A DNA stretch of 35,663 nucleotides. It comes from Microbacteriaceae bacterium PS02066 (GTDB taxonomy: Bacteria > Actinomycetota > Actinomycetes > Actinomycetales > Microbacteriaceae). This document shows positions 1 through 8,636 of the stretch, piece after piece (position 1 is the first letter of the stretch; each line of letters begins with the position of its first letter). The notes under the pieces are model-generated. The model searched no databases and was not told the origin of the DNA. It worked only from the letters and a program-made list of their open reading frames with translations. The stretch is from positions 1 to 35,663 of the forward strand of contig JASCPH010000035.1 in NCBI GenBank assembly GCA_029959545.1, in the 5' to 3' direction. The position numbers were made by a program, and so were the translations under genes.

Positions 1-72
1 TTTGTTGTATAGCCCCCCCCCCCCGCCGGGGGGCGGCGGGGCGCGCCGCGCGCCGGCCCCCCACGGGGCGCA
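1..72. other. G/C homopolymer-rich window edge
   Basis: A short AT-rich start is followed by a run of 13 C, then blocks made only of G and C up to about position 70. It has no coding character and is unlike any other intergenic stretch here. It is probably a low-quality contig end, and the true upstream region of the first gene may be missing or wrong. Confidence 0.5.
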
Positions 73-111
73 TTGCGTCCGGCCGCGACACCGGGCAGAG
101 TGGCGAGCACC

Positions 112-1053
112 ATGACACACGCGATCGTCTACTCCGAACACGGCGGCCCCGACGTTCTCACGCTCACCGACATCGATGTCCCCTCCCCGGAGGCGGGCCA
201 GGTGGCGGTGTGGATCGAAGCGGCCGGCGTCAACCCGATCGATGCGAAGCTGCGAGCGGGTCTGCGCGGCCCCGTCCCGATGACCCATCCCCGCCGCATC
301 GGCAGCGACGGCGCCGGCGTGGTGACGGCCGTTGGCGAAGGGGTCGACGGGTTCCGCGTCGGCGACCCCGTCGTGATCTTCTCCGCCGGCGGTCTCTACG
401 CCGAGCAGGCGATCGTCAAAGTCGGCTCGATCCAGCCGCGACCGCCGCAGGTGGACGCGGCGACGGGAGCCGCCCTCGGCATCCCGGTCGGCACGGCGTA
501 CCAGGTGCTGCGCTCGCTCGACGTGCGTAGCGGTGACACCCTCGTCGTGCACGCGGGCTCGGGCGCCGTCGGCCAGGCCGCGGTGCAGTTCGCCGTGCTG
601 TGGGGCGCCACGGTCGTCGCCACATCGTCGCCGTCGCGCTTCGATCGCCTGCGCGAACTCGGCGCGATCCCTGTGGCCTATGGCGAAGGGCTCGAACAGC
701 GCCTGCGCGAGGCTGCGCCCCACGGCTACACCGCGGCGTTCGATGCGGCGGGCACGGATGAGGCGATCGCCGCCTCGCTCGCTCTCGTCGACGATCGCTC
801 GCGCATCGCCACGATCGTACGCGGAGCGGATGCGGCGGGATTCGGCATCCGGGCGTTCTCGGGCGGCTCCCCCGAGCCGCTCACCGACCAGCAGCTCGCG
901 TGGCGGGCCGAGGCCGTGCCGGTCGTTCTGGCGCTTCTGGCGACGGGAAACTTCTCGGTCGAGCTCGGCGCGCAGCTTCCGCTGGCCGAAGCGCCGCAGG
1001 CGCACCGTCTCATCGAGGCCCATTCGCCGGGCAAGATCACCCTGGTGCCCTGA
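112..1053 (+). CDS. NADPH:quinone reductase-like medium-chain oxidoreductase
   Basis: This 313-aa protein belongs to the zinc-independent quinone oxidoreductase branch of the medium-chain dehydrogenase/reductase superfamily, which transfers hydride from NADPH to quinones or other enones. The N-terminal GroES-like part has the ALIYSEHGG-type opening and a GVNPIDAK segment. The Rossmann part carries VVHAGSGAVGQAAVQFA, the AxxGxxG-type NADPH-binding turn. The cysteine/histidine zinc ligands of alcohol dehydrogenases are absent. The ATG at 112 is chosen over an upstream TTG at 73 because the family's usual N-terminus (MTHAIVYSEHGG) begins there. A flavin monooxygenase gene follows 70 nt downstream, but no functional link is shown. 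The physiological substrate is unknown. Confidence 0.85.
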   Translation: MTHAIVYSEHGGPDVLTLTDIDVPSPEAGQVAVWIEAAGVNPIDAKLRAGLRGPVPMTHPRRIGSDGAGVVTAVGEGVDGFRVGDPVVIFSAGGLYAEQAIVKVGSIQPRPPQVDAATGAALGIPVGTAYQVLRSLDVRSGDTLVVHAGSGAVGQAAVQFAVLWGATVVATSSPSRFDRLRELGAIPVAYGEGLEQRLREAAPHGYTAAFDAAGTDEAIAASLALVDDRSRIATIVRGADAAGFGIRAFSGGSPEPLTDQQLAWRAEAVPVVLALLATGNFSVELGAQLPLAEAPQAHRLIEAHSPGKITLVP

Positions 1054-1123
1054 GGTCCCCGCGTCCGTGACGCCGGATGTCGGCGTGCTGGATGCGGGCG
1101 GATCGCGGTGTGAGACTCGCCGC

Positions 1124-2560
1124 ATGGCAACGCGCATCATCCTGAACGCCTTCGACATGACGTGCGTCAGTCACCAATCCGCGGGCACCTGGCGTCACCC
1201 CGACAGCCGGGCCACGACCTACAAGGACCTCGAGTACTGGACCGAGCTCGCGAAGCTCCTGGAACGCGGCCGGTTCGACTCGTTGTTCATCGCGGACGTG
1301 TTGGGCACGTACGACGTGTACCGGGGCTCCGCGGCCACGGCGCTCGGCGATGCCGACCAGGTACCGGTGAACGACCCGTTCCTCCAGGTGCCGGCGATGG
1401 CGCTCGTCACGGAGCATCTGGGTTTCGGCGTCACGGCGGCGCTGACGTACGAGCAGCCGTACGCGCTCGCGCGCAAGTTCTCGACCCTCGATCATCTGAC
1501 CAAGGGGCGCGTCGCCTGGAACGTCGTGACGAGCTACCTGAACAGCGCCGCGATCAACCTCGGCCTGAGCAAGCAGATCGCCCACGACGACCGGTACGAG
1601 ATCGCGGAGGAGTTCGTCGACGTCACCTACAAGCTCTGGGAGGGTTCTTGGGAGGAGGACGCCGTGGTGGCCGACCGGGAACGCGGGGTGTACACTGACG
1701 CGGCGAAGGTGCATCCGATCGGCCACCAGGGCGCCTACTACTCCGTCCCCGGCATCCACCTGAGCGAGCCCTCGCCGCAGCGCACTCCGGTGATCTTCCA
1801 GGCCGGCGCCTCTCCGCGCGGGCGCGCCTTCGCCGCCCGGCACGGCGAGGGTGTCTTCATCAGCCCCGCGAACCCCGCGCAGGCTCGCGAGATCGTCCGC
1901 GACATCCGCTCGCGCGCCGCGGCGGAGGGGCGTGACCCCGACGACGTGAAGACGTTCGCGCTGGTGACCGTCATCACGGCCGAGTCGGATGCGGCGGCTC
2001 ATGCCAAGTACGAGGACTATCTGTCCTACGCCTCGGGTGAGGGGATGCTCGCCTTCTACGGCGGTTGGACCGGCATCGACTTCGGGCAGTGGGACCCGGA
2101 TCAGCCGCTCGAAGAGGTGGAGAACGACAGCCTGCGCTCGGTGCTCTCCTCCCTAGCGAAGATCGACCCCGAACGTCGGTGGACTCCGGCCGACATCGTC
2201 GCGCAGCGTTCGATCGGCGGGATGGGGCCGGTGATCGTCGGCGGCCCCGAGACCGTCGCCGACGAGCTGGAGCGATGGGTCGACGAGGGTGAGATCGACG
2301 GCTTCAACTTCGCCTACGCGATCACACCCGGCTCCTTCGAGGATCTGGTGGAGTTCGTCGTGCCCGAGCTCCAGCGCCGCGGGCGGGCGCAGACCGAGTA
2401 CGCGGGCTCGACACTGCGCGAGTCGCTCTACGGCGCCGGCCACGCGCGGGTCGCGGACACGCATCCGGCCGCGAGTTACCGCGGGGCGTTCACCGACGGC
2501 GCGAGCGCCGCGGACGGCACCCTGCCCTCGCGCATCGCCGAGCGGCTCGCCGTTCGCTGA
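1124..2560 (+). CDS. DmoA-like NtaA/SnaA/DszA-family FMN-dependent monooxygenase
   Basis: This 478-aa flavin-dependent monooxygenase belongs to the bacterial luciferase-like superfamily, NtaA/SnaA/DszA group. These enzymes use FMNH2 from a separate reductase to oxidise C-S or C-N bonds. The N-terminus (ILNAFDMTCVSHQSAGTWRH) and internal blocks such as YDVYRGSA, DADQVPVNDPF, FEQPY/YEQPY, VAWNVVTSYLNSAA and GGWTGID closely resemble, from memory, dimethyl-sulfide monooxygenase subunit DmoA. Length also fits. The ATG at 1124 is taken because homology starts there. There is no Shine-Dalgarno, but GAGACT at 1112-1117 sits exactly 6 nt upstream, as in a leaderless gene. A strong bidirectional terminator follows. 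The substrate cannot be fixed from sequence, and no dedicated flavin reductase gene is adjacent. Confidence 0.88.
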   Translation: MATRIILNAFDMTCVSHQSAGTWRHPDSRATTYKDLEYWTELAKLLERGRFDSLFIADVLGTYDVYRGSAATALGDADQVPVNDPFLQVPAMALVTEHLGFGVTAALTYEQPYALARKFSTLDHLTKGRVAWNVVTSYLNSAAINLGLSKQIAHDDRYEIAEEFVDVTYKLWEGSWEEDAVVADRERGVYTDAAKVHPIGHQGAYYSVPGIHLSEPSPQRTPVIFQAGASPRGRAFAARHGEGVFISPANPAQAREIVRDIRSRAAAEGRDPDDVKTFALVTVITAESDAAAHAKYEDYLSYASGEGMLAFYGGWTGIDFGQWDPDQPLEEVENDSLRSVLSSLAKIDPERRWTPADIVAQRSIGGMGPVIVGGPETVADELERWVDEGEIDGFNFAYAITPGSFEDLVEFVVPELQRRGRAQTEYAGSTLRESLYGAGHARVADTHPAASYRGAFTDGASAADGTLPSRIAERLAVR

Positions 2561-2569
2561 CGAGGGCAC

Positions 2570-2605
2570 GAAGAAGGGCCCCGCCGATCGGCGAGGCCCT
2601 TCTTC
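2570..2605. terminator. Bidirectional hairpin terminator between convergent genes
   Basis: An 11-bp perfect stem (GAAGAAGGGCC at 2570-2580, GGCCCTTCTTC at 2595-2605) encloses a second self-complementary CGCCGATCGGCG. It lies in the 56-bp gap between the monooxygenase (+) and mmsB (-), and A-rich and T-rich arms allow it to work in both directions. Confidence 0.85.
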
Positions 2606-2616
2606 AGCTGCTGCGC

Positions 2617-3834
2617 TCAGTTGCCGGAGCGCCGCTTGTTGTACACGTCGAAGGCGACGGCGAGAAGAAGCACGAGGCCCTTCACGGCCTGCTGCCACTC
2701 GATGCCGATACCCATGATCGACATACCGTTGTTCAGCACACCGATGATCAGACCACCGATGATCGCGCCGCCGATGGTTCCGACGCCGCCCTGCACCGCC
2801 GCTCCGCCGATGAAGGCGGCGGAGATGGCCTCGAGCTCGAAGCCGTCACCGGCCTTGGGACCTGCGAGGTTCAGGCGAGCGGTGAAGATGAGGCCGGCCA
2901 GCGCTGCGAGCAGTCCCATGTTCACGAACAGCCAGAAGTCGACCCGGCGGGTCTTGATGCCCGACAGCTCCGCCGCGTGGCGGTTGCCGCCGATCGCGTA
3001 GATGTGACGGCCGAACACGGAACGGTTCATGACGATGCCGTAGACCAGCACGAGCACGGCGAGCACGATGAGCGTGACCGGGATGCCCTTGTACGCGGCG
3101 AGGGAGTACGTGAAGAACGCGATCGCGGCGGAGATCAGCACGAGCTTCGCGATGAACCAGACGATCGGCTCGACATCCTGTCCGTACTTGCGACGTCCGG
3201 CACGGGTGCGCCACTGCTGCACGACGAGGGCGATGATGCCGACCGCGCCGATCAGCAGCGTGAACACGTCGGGGTCGCCCCCGAAGATGCCGTCGAGGAA
3301 GCCGTTGCCGAGGGCGCGGTACTCGTCGGGGAAGGAGCCGATGTTCGCGTTGCCCAGCACGACGAGCGCGAGTCCGCGGAAGATGAGCATGCCCGCGAGG
3401 GTCACGATGAAGGCGGGGATGCCGACGAAGGCGACCCAGAAGCCCTGCCACGCACCCACGAGCGCGCCGATCGCGAGCGACAGGACGATCGCGAGCCACC
3501 AGGGAAGTCCCCACTGCACCGCGAAGACGCCCGAGACCGCGCCGATGAAGGCGGCCACGGATCCGACGGACAGGTCGATGTGTCCGGCGATGATGACCAT
3601 CACCATGCCGATCGCGAGGACGAGGATGTAGCCGTTCTGCACGACCAGGTTCGAGATGTTCTGCGGACGAAGCAGGATGCCGTCGGTCAGGACGGCGAAC
3701 AGCACCACGACCGCGAGCAGCGCGATGAAGATGCCGTTCTTGCCCAGGTCCGTCAGCACATGCGTGATCCAGCGGGTGGCCTTGTTGTCGACCGGGTTGA
3801 TCGTCGCCCCGGCAGCGGTGTCGTTGTTCGACAT
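2617..3834 (-). CDS. mmsB: Multiple-monosaccharide ABC transporter permease (MmsB/GguB)
   Basis: This 405-aa inner-membrane permease belongs to the BPD_transp_2 (RbsC/XylH-like) family and forms the sugar channel of an ABC importer. About ten hydrophobic segments are visible. Typical permease blocks include NISNLVVQNGYILVLAIGMV, AGHIDLSVGSVAAF, GIPAFIVTLAGMLIFRGLAL and FIGGAAVQGGVGTIGG. The N-terminus before the first helix is polar. The ATG at 3834 is preceded by a good Shine-Dalgarno (AGGAG), which makes longer upstream readings unlikely. It starts 23 nt after mmsA and is the last gene of the araD-chvE-mmsA-mmsB operon, ending just before a strong terminator. Its length and the pairing with ChvE and a two-domain ATPase fit the GguB/MmsB subfamily. 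Confidence 0.93.
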   Translation of the reverse strand: MSNNDTAAGATINPVDNKATRWITHVLTDLGKNGIFIALLAVVVLFAVLTDGILLRPQNISNLVVQNGYILVLAIGMVMVIIAGHIDLSVGSVAAFIGAVSGVFAVQWGLPWWLAIVLSLAIGALVGAWQGFWVAFVGIPAFIVTLAGMLIFRGLALVVLGNANIGSFPDEYRALGNGFLDGIFGGDPDVFTLLIGAVGIIALVVQQWRTRAGRRKYGQDVEPIVWFIAKLVLISAAIAFFTYSLAAYKGIPVTLIVLAVLVLVYGIVMNRSVFGRHIYAIGGNRHAAELSGIKTRRVDFWLFVNMGLLAALAGLIFTARLNLAGPKAGDGFELEAISAAFIGGAAVQGGVGTIGGAIIGGLIIGVLNNGMSIMGIGIEWQQAVKGLVLLLAVAFDVYNKRRSGN

Positions 3835-3857
3835 GTCGTTGTCTCCTGCGAGCCCCG

Positions 3858-5387
3858 TCAGCGGGGCTTCTCCATGGTCATGAGCTTGAGAACGGATTCG
3901 GGGCTCGCCTCGGCGATCGGCAGCTCTCCCGTGATGCGACCCTCCGACAGCGCGTAGACGCGGTCGGAGATGCCGAGCAGTTCGGGCAACTCGGACGAGA
4001 TGACGATGATGCCCTTGCCGGATGCGGCGAGCTTGTTGATGATCGTGTAGATCTCGTACTTCGCCCCCACGTCGATGCCGCGGGTCGGCTCGTCGAGGAT
4101 CAGCACGTCGGGATCCGAGTAGATCCACTTCGACAGCACGACCTTCTGCTGGTTGCCGCCGGAGAGCTTCCCGGTCTTGACCAGCACGCTCGGCGCCTTG
4201 ATGTTCATGTCGCGGCGGTACTCGTTCGCGACGCGGTACTCCTCGTTGTCGTTGACCAGGCCCGCCTTCTCGAGCTTCTTGAGCGACGCCATGGAGACGT
4301 TGCGCTTGATGTCCTCGATGAGGTTCAGGCCGTACGTCTTGCGGTCCTCGGTCGCGTAGGCGAGGCCGTTGTCGATGGCCTCCGAGACGGTGCGCGTCTT
4401 GATCTCCTTGCCGCGCATGAACACCCGGCCCGAGATCCGCGTCCCGTAGCTGTGGCCGAACAGGCTCATCGCGAACTCGGTGCGACCGGCCCCCATGAGG
4501 CCGGCGATTCCGACGATCTCCCCCGCCCGCACCGTGATCGACACGTCATCGACGACGACGCGGGAGGTGTCGACGGGATGGTGAGCCGTCCAGTTCTCGA
4601 CCCGCAGCAGCTCTTCGCCGATGTGGGGCTCGTGGTCCGGGTAGCGGTGCTCGAGGTCGCGACCCACCATGTCCTTGATGATGCGATCTTCGGTGACGTC
4701 GTTCTTCGCGATCGTCTCGATCGTCTTCCCGTCGCGGATGACGGTGACCGTGTCGGCGACCTTCTTGATCTCGTTGAGCTTGTGGCTGATGATGATCGAC
4801 GTGATCCCCTGACCCTTCAGATGAAGGATCAGATCGAGCAGGTGCGCAGAATCCTCGTCGTTCAGTGCGGCGGTCGGCTCGTCGAGGATGAGCAGCTTGA
4901 CCTCTTTCGAGAGCGCCTTCGCGATCTCGACGAGCTGCTGCTTGCCGACGCCGATCTGGTTGATCTTCGTCGTGGGGTTCTCCCGCAGACCGACCCGGGC
5001 GAGGAGCTTGCCCGCCTCGAAGTTCGTCGCGTTCCAGTCGATGAGACCGAGCGGGCCGCGCTGCTCGTTGTTGAGGAAGATGTTCTCGGCGATCGACAGG
5101 TACGGGCTCAGAGCCAGCTCCTGGTGGATGATCACGATGCCCTTGGCCTCGCTGTCGCGAAGGTTGCGGAACGCGACCTCCTCGCCGTTGTAGACGATCT
5201 GTCCGTCGTACGTGCCGTGGGGGTACACACCCGACAGCACCTTCATGAGCGTCGACTTACCGGCGCCGTTCTCACCGCAGATGGCGTGCACCTCACCGCG
5301 CTGAACGGCGAGATTCACGTTCGAGAGTGCCTTGACTCCCGGGAATGTCTTGGTGATCCCACGCATCTCGAGGATGTTCTGGGACAT
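3858..5387 (-). CDS. mmsA: Multiple-monosaccharide ABC transporter ATP-binding protein (MmsA/GguA)
   Basis: This 509-aa tandem ABC ATPase energises sugar import with MmsB and ChvE. The first nucleotide-binding domain has Walker [10 protein letters not shown] (38-46), the signature-like [14 protein letters not shown], Walker [12 protein letters not shown] and a switch His in ISHKLNEI. The second domain has the degenerate Walker [11 protein letters not shown], where Lys is replaced by Arg, but a full [14 protein letters not shown] signature and [11 protein letters not shown]. This asymmetry is normal for RbsA-type sugar ATPases. The start at 5387 has AGAGGAG upstream. A stable inverted repeat lies in the chvE-mmsA gap, probably tuning expression relative to chvE. 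Confidence 0.95.
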   Translation of the reverse strand: MSQNILEMRGITKTFPGVKALSNVNLAVQRGEVHAICGENGAGKSTLMKVLSGVYPHGTYDGQIVYNGEEVAFRNLRDSEAKGIVIIHQELALSPYLSIAENIFLNNEQRGPLGLIDWNATNFEAGKLLARVGLRENPTTKINQIGVGKQQLVEIAKALSKEVKLLILDEPTAALNDEDSAHLLDLILHLKGQGITSIIISHKLNEIKKVADTVTVIRDGKTIETIAKNDVTEDRIIKDMVGRDLEHRYPDHEPHIGEELLRVENWTAHHPVDTSRVVVDDVSITVRAGEIVGIAGLMGAGRTEFAMSLFGHSYGTRISGRVFMRGKEIKTRTVSEAIDNGLAYATEDRKTYGLNLIEDIKRNVSMASLKKLEKAGLVNDNEEYRVANEYRRDMNIKAPSVLVKTGKLSGGNQQKVVLSKWIYSDPDVLILDEPTRGIDVGAKYEIYTIINKLAASGKGIIVISSELPELLGISDRVYALSEGRITGELPIAEASPESVLKLMTMEKPR

Positions 5388-5419
5388 CGTTGCTCCTCTT
5401 TCCTGTCGCCGACGGGAGT

Positions 5420-5448
5420 GTGCCGGGCGGCACGGGGCCGCCCGGCAC
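5420..5448. promoter_or_regulatory. Intercistronic stem-loop between chvE and mmsA
   Basis: A perfect 11-bp inverted repeat (GTGCCGGGCGG at 5420-5430, CCGCCCGGCAC at 5438-5448) has a 7-nt loop. It follows the chvE stop codon by about 13 nt and has no T-run. In binding-protein transport operons such hairpins commonly stabilise the upstream mRNA or partly attenuate the distal genes. That role is inferred here. Confidence 0.7.
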
Positions 5449-5461
5449 GGATCCTCGGGTG

Positions 5462-6589
5462 TCAGCCGTTGATCTCGTCTTCGGTCCAGTAGCCGCTGTC
5501 GACCAGGACCTCCTTGATGTTGTCCTTGACCACGATCTGCGACTCGAGCAGGTAGGACGGGACGACCTTCTTGCCGTTGTCGTAGTCCTCGGTGTTGTTC
5601 ACCTCGGGCTCCTCGCCCTTCAGCAGAGCGGAGGCCATGTCGACCGCGACCTCGGCCAGCTTGCGGGTGTCCTTGAAGATGGTCGCGTACTGCTCACCGG
5701 CGACGATGGCCTTCACGGAGTCGATCTCGGCGTCCTGACCCGAGATGATCGGCCACTCGGCACCGACCGAGTAGCCGGCGTCGGTGAGAGCCGAGATGAT
5801 GCCGCGCGAGATGCCGTCGTAGGGCGAGAGCACCGCGTTGACCTTCGAACCGTCGGAGTACGTCGAGGTGAGGATGTTCTCCATGCGCTTCTGCGCCGTC
5901 TCGCCGTCCCAGCGCAGCGTCGCCGCCTGCTGGAAGTCGGCCTGACCGCTCTTGACGACCAGGATCTTCTTGTCGATGTAGGGCTGGAGCGTGTCGATCG
6001 CGCCGTTCCAGAAGAACGTCGCGTTGTTGTCGTCGGGCGAACCGGCGAACAGCTCGATGTTGAACGGACCGGCCGGAGCCGATGCCGCGGCCTTGCCGTC
6101 GAGGTCGGTGAGACCCAGACCGTTGAGCAGCGAGTTGGCCTGCTGCACGCCGACCTTGTAGTTGTCGAACGACGCGTAGTAGTTGACGTTCTCGCTGTCG
6201 CGGATGAGGCGGTCGTACGCGATGACGGGGATGTCGCCGTCGGCGGCTTCCTGCAGGACGCTGGTGAGCGTCGTGCCGTCGATCGAGGCGATAATCAGGG
6301 CCTTGGCGCCCTTGGTGATCATGTTCTCGATCTGCGAGACCTGCGTGGGGATGTCGTCCTCTGCGTACTGCAGGTCGACGGTGTAGCCCTGGTCCTCGAG
6401 CTGCTTCTTGACGGCGTTGCCGTCCTGAATCCAACGCTCGGAGCTCTTGGTGGGCATGGCGACGCCGATGAGTCCGCCGTCTCCGCCGCTGTCCCCGCCG
6501 CTGCCGCCCGCGCTGCTGCCGCAGCCCGAGAGCATGAGCGCGCCGGCGGCAACGGTTGCCGCGGCGAACAGGAACTTGGTGCTCTTCAC
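5462..6589 (-). CDS. chvE: Multiple-monosaccharide-binding lipoprotein (ChvE-type)
   Basis: This 375-aa extracytoplasmic sugar-binding protein belongs to the periplasmic-binding-protein 4 (Rbs/Xyl/ChvE) class. The N-terminus is a lipoprotein signal: KSTK, a hydrophobic run, then LMLSGC with the lipidated Cys at residue 23, followed by a Gly/Ser-rich linker and [11 protein letters not shown] at the start of the mature fold. [16 protein letters not shown] and the later ISGQDAEI segment are typical of the family. The start is a GTG at 6589 with AAAGGA 7 nt upstream. Longer readings would bury the signal peptide. It lies 61 nt after araD in the same operon. ChvE homologues bind arabinose, galactose, glucose or fucose, and the ligand here is not determinable. 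Confidence 0.94.
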   Translation of the reverse strand: MKSTKFLFAAATVAAGALMLSGCGSSAGGSGGDSGGDGGLIGVAMPTKSSERWIQDGNAVKKQLEDQGYTVDLQYAEDDIPTQVSQIENMITKGAKALIIASIDGTTLTSVLQEAADGDIPVIAYDRLIRDSENVNYYASFDNYKVGVQQANSLLNGLGLTDLDGKAAASAPAGPFNIELFAGSPDDNNATFFWNGAIDTLQPYIDKKILVVKSGQADFQQAATLRWDGETAQKRMENILTSTYSDGSKVNAVLSPYDGISRGIISALTDAGYSVGAEWPIISGQDAEIDSVKAIVAGEQYATIFKDTRKLAEVAVDMASALLKGEEPEVNNTEDYDNGKKVVPSYLLESQIVVKDNIKEVLVDSGYWTEDEING

Positions 6590-6650
6590 AGTGTGTCCTT
6601 TCGTAAGACGTCTCTGTCTGCTGTGTTCAGTTGTACGTAGGGGGAAGTCT

Positions 6651-7406
6651 TCAGGCGGCCGAGCGAGGCGTCGGGCGAGGGTCGCCGTGCTGGCCGTACA
6701 CGAGCTGGTAGCGCTCGTAGAGGCGATCGATCGCCTGTTGCGGCAGCGGCGTGAGCGGACCGCGCTGGCCGGCGATGTGCACGGTGCGCGCGACATCTTC
6801 GAGCATGACGGCGGCCTTGACCGCATCCCGCGCCGTCGCGCCGATCGTGAACGGGCCGTGCCCCGCCATCAGCACCGCCGGCGAGCGGTGATCGGTGAGC
6901 GTGTCCACGATGCCCCGACCGATCGAGTCGTCGCCGATGATCGCGAACGGCCCGACCGGGATCGGACCGCCGAACTCGTCCGCCATCGCCGTGATGACGC
7001 ACGGGATCTCTTCGCCGCGCGCGGCCCAGGCCGTCGCGTAGTCGGAGTGCGTGTGCACGATGCCGCCGACGGCCGGCATGTTCCGGTAGACGTATGCGTG
7101 CGCGGCGGTGTCGCTGGAGGGCTGACGGTCGCTGCCGGGGGTGTCGGCGACGACGGTGCCGTCGAGGTGGCAGAGGATCATGTTCTCGGGCGCCAGATCG
7201 TCGTAGGAGACCCCCGACGGCTTGATGACGAAGAGATCCGCGCCGGGCACACGCTCCGAAATGTTGCCGCCGGTCCACACGACCAGTCCGCTGCGCATGA
7301 GCTCACCGTGGAGGGCTGCGACCTCGGCGCGCACGCGAGCGATGACGACCTCGGTCTTCACCCCCGTGGCATAGCCCTCGCCTCGAGCGGCATCGATTGC
7401 GGACAC
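6651..7406 (-). CDS. araD: L-ribulose-5-phosphate 4-epimerase
   Basis: This 251-aa class II aldolase/adducin-family protein interconverts L-ribulose 5-phosphate and D-xylulose 5-phosphate, the last step of L-arabinose entry into the pentose phosphate pathway. Visible motifs are the phosphate-binding [16 protein letters not shown], the PSSDT block, the metal-ligand pair in [10 protein letters not shown] and the third His in LMAGHGPF. The start is the GTG at 7406, which has GAAGGAG about 8 nt upstream; upstream codons are poorly coding. It is the first gene of the operon with chvE, mmsA and mmsB. AraA and AraB homologues are not in the window, so the pathway would have to be completed elsewhere. 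Confidence 0.93.
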   Translation of the reverse strand: MSAIDAARGEGYATGVKTEVVIARVRAEVAALHGELMRSGLVVWTGGNISERVPGADLFVIKPSGVSYDDLAPENMILCHLDGTVVADTPGSDRQPSSDTAAHAYVYRNMPAVGGIVHTHSDYATAWAARGEEIPCVITAMADEFGGPIPVGPFAIIGDDSIGRGIVDTLTDHRSPAVLMAGHGPFTIGATARDAVKAAVMLEDVARTVHIAGQRGPLTPLPQQAIDRLYERYQLVYGQHGDPRPTPRSAA

Positions 7407-7448
7407 GCCTCGACTCCTTCGTCTTTCGAAACCCCGTTGTGCCGATCG

Positions 7449-7464
7449 ATGTGACCGTTCACAT
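7449..7464. promoter_or_regulatory. LacI-family operator upstream of araD
   Basis: ATGTGACCGTTCACAT is a near-perfect 16-bp palindrome (7 of 8 pairs) with the central CG typical of LacI-family operators. It lies directly downstream of the predicted -10, so a bound repressor would cover the transcription start. A 12/14 match to its core lies upstream of lacI at 8570-8583. Confidence 0.82.
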
Positions 7465-7473
7465 TGCTGCGCA

Positions 7474-7504
7474 AGTGTAACGCCACAGATCGGCTTCCTG
7501 TCAA
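7474..7504 (-). promoter_or_regulatory. Promoter of the araD-chvE-mmsAB operon
   Basis: On the minus strand a perfect -35 TTGACA (7499-7504) is followed by a -10 TACACT (7474-7479), spacer 19 bp, or TTACAC with 18 bp. Transcription should start near 7467, inside the operator, and leaves about 60 nt before the araD GTG. Confidence 0.78.
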
Positions 7505-7536
7505 CCCGCTGAGAGATCTCGGGTTGGTAACGCCCA

Positions 7537-8553
7537 TCAGATCGGGCTGACCGCCCCCGACGAATCCCGGACGATGAGCTCTGGGACGATGGCCGCGACG
7601 ACCGCATCCGAGCCGTCCGCCGGGCCCAGCAGGATGTCGACGCAGCGCCGTCCGAGATCGGCGAAGTCCTGGCGAACCGTGGTCAACGGCGGCCAGAAGT
7701 GCGCGGATTCCGGGATGTCGTCGAAGCCCACCACGCTGATGTCGCCCGGCACGTCGAGGCCTTCGTCGCGGATCGCGTGCATCAGCCCCAGTGCCATCTG
7801 ATCGTTGGAGGCGAAGACCGCGGTGAAATCGCGCACCCGCAGCAGCTCCCGACCCGCGTAGTAGCCGAACTCCGCGGTCCAATCCCCCAGGATGGGGGCG
7901 GTGGTGGGCACGTCGTTCGCGCTCATCTCCTCGAGGAAGCCCCGCATGCGCGCCTCCGCCTCGATCCAGTCCTGCGGACCCGCGAGGTGGTAGATCCAGC
8001 GATGGCCGAGCTGGATCAGATGCCGCGTGGCGAGGCGGGCGCCCGCGATCTGGTCGACCGACAGCGCGTGTTGCGGGTCGAGCTCGGTGGACTGCAGCGT
8101 GACGTACGGTACGTCGAGCTGTTGTTCGGCGAGCGCGCGGAACACGCGGACCTGCGGCGCGATGACGACCAGCCCCTCGACGGACTGCGCCATCAGGTGC
8201 GCTATGCCGGCGGGGATCGAATCGGGGTCGTGGGGCGAGATGTTCGCGGTGCTCACCCAGTAACCGCGCTCACGGGCGGCGGATTCGATGGCCGCGATGG
8301 AAGAGGCAGGCCCGTACTGCGTGCTGGAGGCGGACAGGATCCCGATGGTCTGCGAACGGCTGGTCACCAGCGCCCGTGCCGCCCGATTGGGCCGGTACTG
8401 CACCTGCGCCATGACGGCGAGCACGCGCTCACGCGTCTCCGGTCGGATGCTCGGATGGTTGTTGATCACCCGGGAGACGGTCTGATGGGAGACCTCGGCC
8501 AAGCGCGCCACATCGCGGATACTGGGCCGTCGCCCCGTCGCATCGTCGCTCAT
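7537..8553 (-). CDS. LacI-family transcriptional regulator of the sugar operon
   Basis: This 338-aa regulator has an N-terminal LacI helix-turn-helix (SIRDVARLAEVSHQTVSRVI, residues 11-30, with the hinge-helix segment NRAARALVT) and a C-terminal periplasmic-binding-protein-like sensor (VFASNDQMALGLMHA and VVGFDDIPESAHFWPPLTTV). The ATG at 8553 has CAGGAG 7 nt upstream. It sits immediately upstream of, and codirectional with, araD-chvE-mmsAB. Nearly identical operator sequences lie just after its own promoter and that of araD, so it probably represses both and is released by the imported sugar or a derivative. The inducer is inferred to be an aldose such as arabinose. Confidence 0.94.
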   Translation of the reverse strand: MSDDATGRRPSIRDVARLAEVSHQTVSRVINNHPSIRPETRERVLAVMAQVQYRPNRAARALVTSRSQTIGILSASSTQYGPASSIAAIESAARERGYWVSTANISPHDPDSIPAGIAHLMAQSVEGLVVIAPQVRVFRALAEQQLDVPYVTLQSTELDPQHALSVDQIAGARLATRHLIQLGHRWIYHLAGPQDWIEAEARMRGFLEEMSANDVPTTAPILGDWTAEFGYYAGRELLRVRDFTAVFASNDQMALGLMHAIRDEGLDVPGDISVVGFDDIPESAHFWPPLTTVRQDFADLGRRCVDILLGPADGSDAVVAAIVPELIVRDSSGAVSPI

Positions 8554-8569
8554 TGGATCTCCTGGGCCG

Positions 8570-8600
8570 TGCGCACGGTCACACGCCCGTTGCCATTATG
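8570..8600 (-). promoter_or_regulatory. lacI promoter -10 and autoregulatory operator
   Basis: On the minus strand CATAAT (8595-8600) is a good -10, with no clear -35. Just downstream, TGTGACCGTGCGCA (8570-8583) matches 12 of 14 positions of the operator core upstream of araD, in the same position relative to the start site. This argues for autorepression. Confidence 0.65.
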
Positions 8601-8636
8601 CACGCCACGCCCGATTCCATCCGTTTTCCGCGGCCG

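Noticed and set aside
533..1123. A 197-residue N-terminal extension of the monooxygenase
   Set aside because: The extension is an out-of-frame reading of the upstream oxidoreductase gene and is Arg/Ser/Pro-rich. Family homology starts at the ATG at 1124.
5390..6640. A 416-codon + strand frame opposite chvE
   Set aside because: It is Asp/Val/Arg-rich low-complexity translation with no motif, while the opposite strand encodes a clear lipoprotein.
7503..7525. Terminator hairpin (AACCCG...CGGGTT) after lacI
   Set aside because: It has only a 6-bp stem and no T-run, and it overlaps the -35 of the araD promoter, so the promoter explanation is preferred.
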